A stretch of DNA of 64,000 bases. Source: an uncultured Coriobacteriaceae bacterium (GTDB lineage Bacteria; Actinomycetota; Coriobacteriia; Coriobacteriales; Atopobiaceae). The stretch spans positions 23,725 to 87,724 of the forward strand of contig CADCPM010000012.1 in assembly GCA_902803315.1 (NCBI GenBank). Reading direction: 5' to 3'. The stretch's first letter is position 1. Each line of letters begins with the position of its first letter. The notes beneath the pieces were generated by a model, which had not been told where the DNA came from, searched no databases, and worked only from the letters and a program-made list of their open reading frames with translations. This document shows, piece after piece, positions 42,414-49,897 of the stretch. A program made the translations under genes and the position numbers.

Positions 42414-44561
42414 TTATCGAAATGATAGTTGGTCAGCTATATACGTATATACCGAAGGCCTGGATTGCATTATATAGTTGCGGTCGTTCCCAAACGTCAG
42501 GCTGAGCGCCAGCATTGCGGTGAGCACCGTGGCAGCAATGAGCAGCTTCGTCGGAAGGGAATCAGATTGATTGTTCTTCTGTCCAATATAACGCATGAAC
42601 CCGATCGACCCCAGCAGGCAGAGTGTCGGGAGGATGTCGCATACGTACCTGATGTTCACGCCTCCGACGCAGTAGTCCATCAGTGCGCAGGCGAGGGCCG
42701 CGAGGAGCGCCATCGTCAAGACGGGTCGCGCTTTCGGCTGCTCGCGCACCCTCAGCACGAACAGGCCCCACGTAATCGGAACCACAAGGGCACCGAAGTT
42801 GAGGTCGTAGTACATGTAGTTTCCCGCATGGTTTGTGGCGTCTTTGGCAAGCGTTGCCCAGGGGAAGTCCGCGCTCGTGCCTATCCCGTCGCACAGGTAG
42901 TGCCACATCGCCACCAGCGCGTTCCCCACGTCCAGCGTGTTGTATCGAATGTCGCTCACCGTGAGCTGGTATGACTGCCCGAAGTCCAGCGGAGAGCCGA
43001 ACCGGATCGCGTTGAAGTGGCATATGGCCGCGGCACCTATTAGTGCGGGGACAAGATAGCAGCCGGCCCTTGCCACTCGCCCCCTCCACGAGAGCTCCTT
43101 GTCTAGCAACACCCCCACGAAAAGCGGCAGGAGCCACCCCATGATTGAAACGAACCCGCTCGCGCGCGACCACACGAGAAGCGCGGTGAAGAGCCCGCTC
43201 AGCGCGAACAGGGGCAACGCCGTCCTCACCGGCTTCCTGCACGCGAGCAGTGCGGACCACAGCGTCAGGAAGAAGAATGCCATCATCGAAAGGATTGTCA
43301 GATAGTATCTATCCGAGCAGCTCTGAATCATAAGGATGCCGCTGCCTAACGTGACGGCTAGGGACGAGAGCGCCACTCCCAGGAAGCTGGTGTTGCTCGC
43401 AAATCGACGTGCCACCTCCCATACGGCAAGGTAGGCGCCGATTATCGCGGCGAGGGCCAGCACCAGGGCTGCCGTAATGTACGAGGGAAGGACCCCGAAC
43501 AGGAGATAGTAGGGCGCGTACACGACGAACACCGGCGTCATCCCGAAGTAGGAGTACACGCGGCCGTCAAAGAGCGCGTAGTCCCAAAGGGTCTGATCGA
43601 TACCCGCCGCCCTGCGCTGACTAAAGTCGTATGGGTTCTCCAGCTCGAGCAGGCCCGACGGCAGCTCGCACTGCACAGCCCCACCATGGAACAACGTATC
43701 AAACATGATTGCGTGCGCTTGGGAGTTAATCTCTTCAAAGGGCATTTGGAATGGGTACTCAATGGTTTGCGCGTTAGGGAGTCTTGCGGGATCCTTTGGG
43801 GTCGTGAGGACGTTGACGGCCAACGCGAGGCAAAGCATCGCTAGGCCGCAGATGGCGTACGCGACCCTCTGTCTGCGCGAGTCCGGGTCGAACCGGATCC
43901 TCCAAAGCCCGAAGGCGTATATGGCAAGAACGGGTAGTACCATTGAGCCAACTAACGCGAATCTGAGGTAGCCAGGCCTGTAAGGGATCGGTGCGTTTAC
44001 TCGGACGGACGTCAGCTCCAAATCGCTCTTGCCAGGCTCAGCGCTGTCCTTCGATTCCCCAGCCGAGCCCCAGCATAGTCTCAACGCCCTAAGATTGCCT
44101 TTGCTTTTGAGCCTCAGGACTTCTGTCTCCCACGACTCGTATCCCAGAACCACGGTTCGCCGATCCGCAAGTACGAACTCCTCGCTGCTACCCTCATCTT
44201 TTAGGTAGGCTTCGACGTCATAGGCATCATGCTCGCCATTTGTCTTCCTAAAAGTTACCTCAACGGTTTTCGATTCCAGCGACAGACCGTCTATCTCCGC
44301 CTGACTGCCCTCTTGCAGTCCAGCTGTGTCAAAAATGTCCACAGGGATTAGCGAGGAAGTGCCGATTGCGTCGCGGTTGAACACGAAGACGTCCACCAGC
44401 ACGATCGCGATCAAGGCTATTGCAGACCAAACGAGGTATTTCCGAATAAACTCCTTCTTTTGGAGCATGCGGCCAAGAAGCACACCGATTGCCGTGGCTG
44501 CGATCATGCCCACGGCCACCATAGCAAAGGATGCCAATATGAGCTGTCCCAGAATATCCAA
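42414..44561 (-). CDS. Large multi-spanning membrane glycosyltransferase-like protein
   Basis: The 715-residue protein has two N-terminal membrane segments, an extracellular beta-rich part (about 70-190) and then 10-11 membrane segments with outer loops such as ENPYDFSQRRAAGIDQTLWD and LDFGQSYQLTVSDIRYNT. The layout is that of GT-C glycosyltransferases in cell-wall polysaccharide clusters, but no defining motif is certain. Translation appears to start at the TTG at 44561 after GAGAGG. Its codons look more GC-rich at third positions than those of the convergent gene at 40509, hinting at a different origin. Bases 42258-42413 between the two ends hold no recognisable gene. Confidence 0.65.
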   Translation of the reverse strand: MDILGQLILASFAMVAVGMIAATAIGVLLGRMLQKKEFIRKYLVWSAIALIAIVLVDVFVFNRDAIGTSSLIPVDIFDTAGLQEGSQAEIDGLSLESKTVEVTFRKTNGEHDAYDVEAYLKDEGSSEEFVLADRRTVVLGYESWETEVLRLKSKGNLRALRLCWGSAGESKDSAEPGKSDLELTSVRVNAPIPYRPGYLRFALVGSMVLPVLAIYAFGLWRIRFDPDSRRQRVAYAICGLAMLCLALAVNVLTTPKDPARLPNAQTIEYPFQMPFEEINSQAHAIMFDTLFHGGAVQCELPSGLLELENPYDFSQRRAAGIDQTLWDYALFDGRVYSYFGMTPVFVVYAPYYLLFGVLPSYITAALVLALAAIIGAYLAVWEVARRFASNTSFLGVALSSLAVTLGSGILMIQSCSDRYYLTILSMMAFFFLTLWSALLACRKPVRTALPLFALSGLFTALLVWSRASGFVSIMGWLLPLFVGVLLDKELSWRGRVARAGCYLVPALIGAAAICHFNAIRFGSPLDFGQSYQLTVSDIRYNTLDVGNALVAMWHYLCDGIGTSADFPWATLAKDATNHAGNYMYYDLNFGALVVPITWGLFVLRVREQPKARPVLTMALLAALACALMDYCVGGVNIRYVCDILPTLCLLGSIGFMRYIGQKNNQSDSLPTKLLIAATVLTAMLALSLTFGNDRNYIMQSRPSVYTYIADQLSFR

Positions 44562-44826
44562 TATGCCGACCTCTCGATCTTATGAGAGCTGTCGTCTTGC
44601 GCCCGCTATCTGGATTCGGCAGCGCTCGCTCTGTGTAAGGCGATTATCGTTTACATAGAATCGATAATGCAGTGCTGGGTAGTTCATTCATGTCACTCAG
44701 CTTCGCTAATGCAAAATTCCTATAGCAACGCTGCTTCCTACTAGGTTAAGAGATTTTGCAAAGATGGTATCTTTTTTGCAGCTATAATGCAAGGTTCGCG
44801 CAGAGAAACGACCGTTTGGCCAACGT
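44562..44826. other. Gene-free AT-rich region upstream of the TTG-started GT gene
   Basis: No reading frame here looks coding. A plus-strand GCTATAATGC at 44782 is a good -10 match, but no gene follows it for over 4 kb on the plus strand, only the palindrome at 44827. It could drive a short non-coding transcript; no further evidence is visible. Confidence 0.4.
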
Positions 44827-44959
44827 GCAATGTTTAGTGTTCAGACCCCCGCGCCTTTGTTCGGACCGCAAGCGGCGACTCACGAAGTGAGCGAGCGAAG
44901 CGAGCGCTGAGCCGCATGCGGGACCGGCGAAGGAGGGGGGTCTGAACACTAAACATTGC
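44827..44959. repeat. Type-1 long palindrome with 25-base perfect arms
   Basis: GCAATGTTTAGTGTTCAGAC continuing to CCCCC pairs exactly with its complement at 44935-44959. The core is CGACTCACGAAGTGAGCGAG plus CGAAGCGAGCGCTGAGCCG. The flank TTCGGACCGCAAGCGG is shared with 22789 and 25498. It stands downstream of the oxidoreductase gene on the minus strand. Confidence 0.9.
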
Positions 44960-45063
44960 GCAGTCTTGGCTGGGGCCAAATTGCGCGGCTTGCCTTCTGG
45001 CGCTTCGTCGCTGTTTTGGGCGCTCGTTGAACCGGGTGATTCGGTTCTCTCACCTAGGTCGTG

Positions 45064-45639
45064 TTAGGTGAGAACGGTAGCGGTATCGAGTGCCGCGTCG
45101 AGCAAGACGTCCACGTTCGCGTTTGCAGCGTCTAGACCCTCGGCTACGACGCACTCCAGGTGAGGAATATGCCAAAATTGCTCGTTGAGCGTTCGTATGA
45201 GGCCAAACGCATGGTCGTCGCTTGGATTGGCAATGCGACCGCCCGAGGTCATTACAAAGGCGAGCCGTTGTGCGTGGCAGAGGCTGTGATAGGCGCCCTT
45301 CTCGTCCACGCTAAAGGTGAGTCCCTGCGTGCAAACGAGCTCCAGATAGTCGTGGAGCTTGGCGGGAAGCGAGAAGTTCCAAAACGGCGCCGCAATGAGG
45401 ATGTGGCTGGCAGAGGCAAACTGCTTGGCAAAGCGGAACATGCTATGGTCGTAGCAACCCGCAGACACGGCATCACCGTATGCGACGATACCCATGTTGT
45501 CTAGGGGAGTGAGGTCTCCCATCAGACCAATGCGAAGCTCGCAAACAGAGGCAAAGCCTTGTCTCTGTATCCAGCGTCGAGCCAAAGCCTCGGTTCTGGA
45601 TTCCTTTCGCATACAGCCGTTTACGAAGAGCAACTCCAT
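45064..45639 (-). CDS. Flavodoxin-fold NAD(P)H oxidoreductase (AzoR/NQO type)
   Basis: The 191-residue protein has the flavodoxin-2 fold: NGCMRKESRTEALARRW near the FMN phosphate site, HILIAAPFWNFSLPAKLHDY (the strongly conserved PxWNFxxPxxLKxxxD-like motif of AzoR and MdaB), and MTSGGRIANPSDD at the third flavin loop. It probably uses FMN and reduces quinones or azo compounds. GGAGG lies seven bases before the ATG. It is the last gene of a run beginning with degT (49654) and follows udk by 20 bases. Confidence 0.88.
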   Translation of the reverse strand: MELLFVNGCMRKESRTEALARRWIQRQGFASVCELRIGLMGDLTPLDNMGIVAYGDAVSAGCYDHSMFRFAKQFASASHILIAAPFWNFSLPAKLHDYLELVCTQGLTFSVDEKGAYHSLCHAQRLAFVMTSGGRIANPSDDHAFGLIRTLNEQFWHIPHLECVVAEGLDAANANVDVLLDAALDTATVLT

Positions 45640-45659
45640 GATGGTCCTCCAACAGGAAG

Positions 45660-46271
45660 CTAGGCCTTTTGACGGATATGCGTAATAAGGACCTCTTGGG
45701 CCACCGAATTGTCGAACGTGGCTGGAACAATAAGGTCGGCAAAACGCTTGGAAGGCTCTACGAACATCTCGTGCATGGGTCGCACGGTAGCGAGGTATTG
45801 GTCTATGACGCTTTGTACGCTTCTTCCCCGCTCCTCAACGTCTCGCTTGAGGCGCCGAAGGATGCGGAGGTCTGCGTCCACGTCAACAAAGATCTTTATA
45901 TCCAGTAGCTTGCGAAGCCGTGCGTCGGCCAGCACCAGGATTCCTTCTACCACAATAACGGAGGAGGGCATAACGGTCGTGGTCTGCGGTGCGCGGTTAT
46001 GCTGCGAAAAGTCGTAGGTTGGAACCTCTATGCTCCTACCAGCCTTAAGCTCCTCGAGGTGACGTACCAAGAGGTCGGTCTCGTATGCGTCCGGATGATC
46101 GTAATTGAGCTTTGCGCGCTCTTCGTAGGGCATGTCGTCATGAGCGCGGTAATAGCTGTCATGTGCGATGAGGGTCGCCTTGCCCCTAAGCATGCTCATG
46201 ACAGCTTCCGCAAACGTGGTCTTTCCGCTTCCCGTGCCACCCGCAATACCCACGATCAAAACGTCTTGCAT
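45660..46271 (-). CDS. udk: Uridine kinase
   Basis: The 203-residue cytoplasmic enzyme phosphorylates uridine and cytidine in pyrimidine salvage. It has the P-loop GGTGSGKTT (11-19), LIAHDSYYR, YEERAKLNYDHPDAYETDLL and VVEGILVLADARLR, all characteristic of Udk. The ATG at 46271 has GGGAG five bases upstream, and that site overlaps the stop region of the ArsC-like gene, so the two are coupled. The oxidoreductase gene follows. Confidence 0.95.
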   Translation of the reverse strand: MQDVLIVGIAGGTGSGKTTFAEAVMSMLRGKATLIAHDSYYRAHDDMPYEERAKLNYDHPDAYETDLLVRHLEELKAGRSIEVPTYDFSQHNRAPQTTTVMPSSVIVVEGILVLADARLRKLLDIKIFVDVDADLRILRRLKRDVEERGRSVQSVIDQYLATVRPMHEMFVEPSKRFADLIVPATFDNSVAQEVLITHIRQKA

Positions 46272-46273
46272 GG

Positions 46274-46615
46274 TTACTCCCATTCCTTCCACACATCGGG
46301 TGCGAAGCCCAAGGTTGCCAAGCGGCCGTTGCGTACGATGGGGGTGCGGATGACTTGTTGGTTCTCCAACAATACGTCCGGAAGCATTTGTGCGGGTGTG
46401 TGCTGCACAAGCGCGACTGCATAGGCGTCTTTGGCGTTTTTGTCTATAAGCGATTCGTATCCGCCCGTTGCGCGGGCAACCGAATCGAGCTCGCCCTTTG
46501 ACATGCCCTTTTGACGCATGTCAATGTATTGGAAGCGTATGCGACGCTCCTTGAACCAGCGCTCGGCCTTACGTGAGTCGCTGCTCTTCTTGTTGCCGAA
46601 GATCTGTATGTTCAC
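46274..46615 (-). CDS. ArsC/Spx-fold protein lacking the catalytic cysteine
   Basis: The 113-residue protein has the ArsC/YffB thioredoxin-like layout: IQIFGNKKSSDSRKAERWFK, an IDMRQKGMSKGEL helix and RTPIVRNGRLATLGFAPDVW with the conserved cis-Pro region. The position of the usual redox cysteine (xxCxxxRKA) is occupied by Ser-Ser-Asp-Ser, and the whole protein has no cysteine. It therefore cannot be an arsenate reductase of the normal type and may act as a binding protein like Spx relatives, or be a structural relic. It is coupled to udk with two bases between them. Confidence 0.82.
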   Translation of the reverse strand: MNIQIFGNKKSSDSRKAERWFKERRIRFQYIDMRQKGMSKGELDSVARATGGYESLIDKNAKDAYAVALVQHTPAQMLPDVLLENQQVIRTPIVRNGRLATLGFAPDVWKEWE

Positions 46616-46662
46616 GTTGCCCCTCTCGTATGCCTGCCATTTAAGATGCCGTCGCTCGTGCC

Positions 46663-47568
46663 TTAGTTACCGATGCCGTGGTGAGGAACGCAAGTGTTGC
46701 GATCGATGGGTGCGAACTCGTAGCCCTCCTGCTTGAAGTACTCAATGATGCGAGGCAGTGCCTCTACCGTGGATTCCTTTGCCACGCCATCGTGCATAAG
46801 GAACACGATGCTCTTGTAGCCGTAGGAGGTGTCGGCCATCGTGGCCTCAACGAGCTCGTCTGCCGTATGTTCCGCGCCGTCTCCGCAGCTGGCGTCCCAG
46901 TCGTAGTACTGATAGCCGGCGTCCTGAACCTCTTGCGCGAGTTCGGTCATGATGCCTTTGGTGTAGTTGGCGCTAATGGTGTTGGAGGAGCCGCCTGGGA
47001 AGCGAATGAAGCAGGGTACGTAGCCAATCTGCTCGCGCACGACGTCCGCTATCTGGTTAAGGTCGTTCCAGTATGCGTCGACCGAGGCGTATACCTTGTC
47101 GTAGTCGTGGGTATAGGTGTGCATGCCTATGGTGTGCCCGGCCTCGTAGCATTTGGCAATCATGGGGAAGTAGTCCGGATGCATTCCCGTTACGAAGAAG
47201 GTGGCCTTAACGCCGTAGCGGTCCAAGACGTCCAGCACGCGCTGGGTGTTCTCGGACGGTCCGTCATCGAAGGTGAGATACACCGTCTTGGTGGCAGGAG
47301 CCTCATAGTTCCAGTCCTTGCGTGCGGGATCCACCGCAAAGTCCGCTGCGCGCGTATCGGGGGATTGCTGCTGGGTTGTTGTCCCAGAGTTGGAGTTGCC
47401 GGTCGCGTCGCTTGCGGACGCGTTCGTCTGGTCGGCCGACGCAGAGTTTGCCGCCTGTGGTGAATCGCTAGCGTTGCCCTCTTGCGAAGACGAGGCGTAG
47501 CTGCATGCGCAGAGGACGCCCAGGCATAGAAACACGGCGAGGGTCGTGCACAGAAGGCGCTTTGTCAT
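46663..47568 (-). CDS. Polysaccharide deacetylase lipoprotein (NodB domain)
   Basis: The 301-residue protein has a hydrophobic N-terminus with a possible lipobox (LCAC, Cys22), a Ser/Asn/Gln-rich spacer and a NodB domain from about 90. Motifs are complete: TFDDGPS (99-105; catalytic Asp101, metal Asp102), HTYTHDY with metal ligands His150 and His154, RFPGGSSN and a C-terminal LMHDG. It should remove N-acetyl groups from peptidoglycan or another surface glycan. Its ATG overlaps the stop of the GT2 gene by four bases. Confidence 0.92.
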   Translation of the reverse strand: MTKRLLCTTLAVFLCLGVLCACSYASSSQEGNASDSPQAANSASADQTNASASDATGNSNSGTTTQQQSPDTRAADFAVDPARKDWNYEAPATKTVYLTFDDGPSENTQRVLDVLDRYGVKATFFVTGMHPDYFPMIAKCYEAGHTIGMHTYTHDYDKVYASVDAYWNDLNQIADVVREQIGYVPCFIRFPGGSSNTISANYTKGIMTELAQEVQDAGYQYYDWDASCGDGAEHTADELVEATMADTSYGYKSIVFLMHDGVAKESTVEALPRIIEYFKQEGYEFAPIDRNTCVPHHGIGN

Positions 47569-48560
47569 AGCGTTTCCTCTCGTTCGGTCTTTTGGTCTCT
47601 GTCTCGTTGGTGCTCCGCCTCAAACACGTCATCGGTGCTTTGGCGAATGTAGTACTGCGGGGCGTTGTTGATGCTCATAAAAATGCGTCCGACGTATTCG
47701 CCAACCATGCCGATAGTCATCATGATCATGCCGCCCATGAGCATGAGCAAACACACGATCGACGACCAGCCGGCGTCAATGTCGTCTTGCAACACCAGCT
47801 TCTGAATGAAGACGAACAGCCCTATCAAAAAGCCAAGCACCGCAAAAAGACAGCCAACAAAGACGGCTATGCGTAAGGGCTTTACCGAAAAGGAAGTGAA
47901 GCCGTTGAGCCAGAGGCCAAGAAGCTTGCCAAGCGAGTAGCCGCTCTCGCCGGAAACGCGGCTTTTGTGCTCAACGGGAACGGGGACAACCGACGTGCAG
48001 CACTGCAGCATGAGTCCGTCAACATAGGGATAGGGCCCCTTGTAGGACAGCACGCGATCTATGACGTCGCGTGTGGTAGCGAGATAGCTCGAAAGGTAGA
48101 TGCCTTTGGGCTTGCCAATGAGAATCTCGGCCATCTTGTCGTTTGCCTTGCTGCCGAGCTTGCGAAAGAGCGACGCGTAGGCGTTTTCCGGATAGGATGC
48201 GTATACCAGGTCCACGCTTCCGCCGAGAGCGTCGATGAGCTTGAACGCCTCGCTCGGGGGAGTTTGCCCGTCGTCGTCAAGAGAGACGATGATGTCGCCC
48301 TTGGCCTGCCCATATCCGGCAATGAGTGCGGCGTGCTGGCCAAAGTTGTGTGTCATGCAATAGCCATGGGCATCTGGATGCTTGGCGCAGATGTCCAAGA
48401 TGACGTTCCACGTCTCGTCGGGCGGGTTGTCGTTTATCAATACGACCTCGGCGTCGTAGCGCCCGTCCTCCTTTACTACGGAGAATATGTCATCGACAAC
48501 TGGGCCTACGGTCTCGTTGCTGTGGTAGCAGGGAATAACAAAGCTGATGAGCTGCCTCAA
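47565..48560 (-). CDS. Family 2 glycosyltransferase with C-terminal membrane helices
   Basis: The 331-residue protein has a GT2 domain: SFVIPCYHSNETVGPVVDDI, LINDNPPDETWNVI, and SLDDDGQTPP with the DxD metal site. Two membrane helices follow near 230-255 and 270-295 (the latter LLMLMGGMIMMTIGMVGEYV). This matches the GtrB/ArnC/DPM1 group that moves a sugar from a nucleotide to undecaprenyl phosphate. It overlaps degT upstream and the deacetylase downstream by four bases each, so the three are translationally coupled. Confidence 0.9.
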   Translation of the reverse strand: MRQLISFVIPCYHSNETVGPVVDDIFSVVKEDGRYDAEVVLINDNPPDETWNVILDICAKHPDAHGYCMTHNFGQHAALIAGYGQAKGDIIVSLDDDGQTPPSEAFKLIDALGGSVDLVYASYPENAYASLFRKLGSKANDKMAEILIGKPKGIYLSSYLATTRDVIDRVLSYKGPYPYVDGLMLQCCTSVVPVPVEHKSRVSGESGYSLGKLLGLWLNGFTSFSVKPLRIAVFVGCLFAVLGFLIGLFVFIQKLVLQDDIDAGWSSIVCLLMLMGGMIMMTIGMVGEYVGRIFMSINNAPQYYIRQSTDDVFEAEHQRDRDQKTEREETL

Positions 48561-49654
48561 CGCTGCTCTCCTCTCTGCAGGCCTGACAAAAGAGAGAGGA
48601 CCTGCATGATGGTCTTGTCGTGCGTCTGTGTGTTGAGCGGAAGATTGAGGATGGAACGCTCGTTTTCCTCCGCCCCTGGGTACGAACCCATGTCACCCAG
48701 CATGGGGGCGATGCTGGGATACCAGTCTGAGATGGGGACTCCCTCTTGTAGGCACGCGTCGATGAGTGGGCGATGCAATTCTGGACGCACGAAAAAGGAG
48801 AAGCGCCAGGGGACGGAACCGGGGCGATAGGGGAACATGCGCGCCTGTTCCGGCTGAGCCTGCGACCAAATCTGTCCGCAGGCGGCAAGGAGCTCGCGGC
48901 GTCTCTGTACAATATCGCCGAGCTTGGCAAGCTCTTGGACGACGATCTGCTTGTCGGCGTTGTTGAGCCTAAACAGGAAGAGATCGCGCGATGCGGTGGG
49001 TAGCGCCTCGTAGACGGCCTTGTCCAGCACGCCGTCGGGATAAGAGCGCAGGGTGCGGTAGACCTTGCTAAAAAGCGTTTCCGTCTGCTCTGTCTGGCTG
49101 CTGCGTAGGGGAAGATCGTGTTCGAGCTCCTCTGCCCAGCCAAGGGAGTCAGACTCACTTGTAAGAAACCCGCCGAATCCCACGTCCACGACCTTGGCAT
49201 ATCCCGTGCTAAAGACCGCGTAATCACCAACCGTGCCTAAGGGGCGACCGTCGAGCGGTCCTCCCACATACGTGCCGCCCATGGCGCTGGCGCAGTCTTC
49301 AATCAGGATTACGCCCCGATCGTTGCAAAGCGTTTGGATGTCGTGCATGTCGGCCACGGGCTGCCCATACATGTGGGGAACGAGGAGCGCGTCAGGGCAA
49401 TGCTCGTCGAACGCTTGCTGAACGAGGTCAAACGTGAGATTGCCATCCGTAGGCGAGACGTCACAGAGACGTACGGACCAGTTGGCATAAAGTGCGGGGT
49501 AGAGCGCCGCGTAACACACGTTTGCCGGGGCGAGCATGATGTGCCGCCTTCCGTCCCGGGCTTCCCTTTGCGAAGCGTGATGCAGAAGGACGAGGTAGAT
49601 GGCCGTTGCTCCACGGCCCGTGATGATGGAGTGCTTTTGTTGCAGTTGCGTCAT
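48557..49654 (-). CDS. DegT/DnrJ/EryC1/StrS family aminotransferase
   Basis: The 365-residue PLP enzyme has IEDCASAMGG (the Asp that binds the pyridine nitrogen), FSTGYAKVVDVG with the likely Schiff-base Lys, and the C-terminal region WRFSFFVRPE. The family transaminates keto sugars on nucleotide carriers to make amino sugars for surface glycans. N-terminal ITGRGATAIYLVL is the usual start of the fold. No clear ribosome site better than GGATACGCAC is seen. It heads the degT-GT2-deacetylase operon, 240 bases after the YfhO gene with a palindrome between. Confidence 0.87.
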   Translation of the reverse strand: MTQLQQKHSIITGRGATAIYLVLLHHASQREARDGRRHIMLAPANVCYAALYPALYANWSVRLCDVSPTDGNLTFDLVQQAFDEHCPDALLVPHMYGQPVADMHDIQTLCNDRGVILIEDCASAMGGTYVGGPLDGRPLGTVGDYAVFSTGYAKVVDVGFGGFLTSESDSLGWAEELEHDLPLRSSQTEQTETLFSKVYRTLRSYPDGVLDKAVYEALPTASRDLFLFRLNNADKQIVVQELAKLGDIVQRRRELLAACGQIWSQAQPEQARMFPYRPGSVPWRFSFFVRPELHRPLIDACLQEGVPISDWYPSIAPMLGDMGSYPGAEENERSILNLPLNTQTHDKTIMQVLSLLSGLQRGEQR

Positions 49655-49740
49655 GTGCGTATCCTTGTAGCTGTGTGAGACGAGTATACCGCATGCAGGT
49701 TAGTGGCACCTTTTTTGCATAAGGTCCGAACGTAGGGAAA

Positions 49741-49850
49741 CGACCATGCCTGCGCCTGCGCTGAGGCCCGCATGCGGCGACTCACGAAGTGAGCGAGCGA
49801 AGCGAGCGCGGAGCCGCACGCGGGCCTCAGCGCAGGCGCAGGCATGGTCG
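49741..49850. repeat. Type-1 long palindrome with 31-base perfect arms
   Basis: CGACCATGCCTGCGCCTGCG continuing to CTGAGGCCCGC pairs exactly with its complement at 49820-49850. The core is CGACTCACGAAGTGAGCGAG plus CGAAGCGAGCGCGGAGCCG. It lies between the YfhO gene end and the degT start. Confidence 0.92.
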
Positions 49851-49897
49851 AGCGTCAGACGTTGGGCTTGCCAGAATGGGCATCGTGGCCTTAGGAC

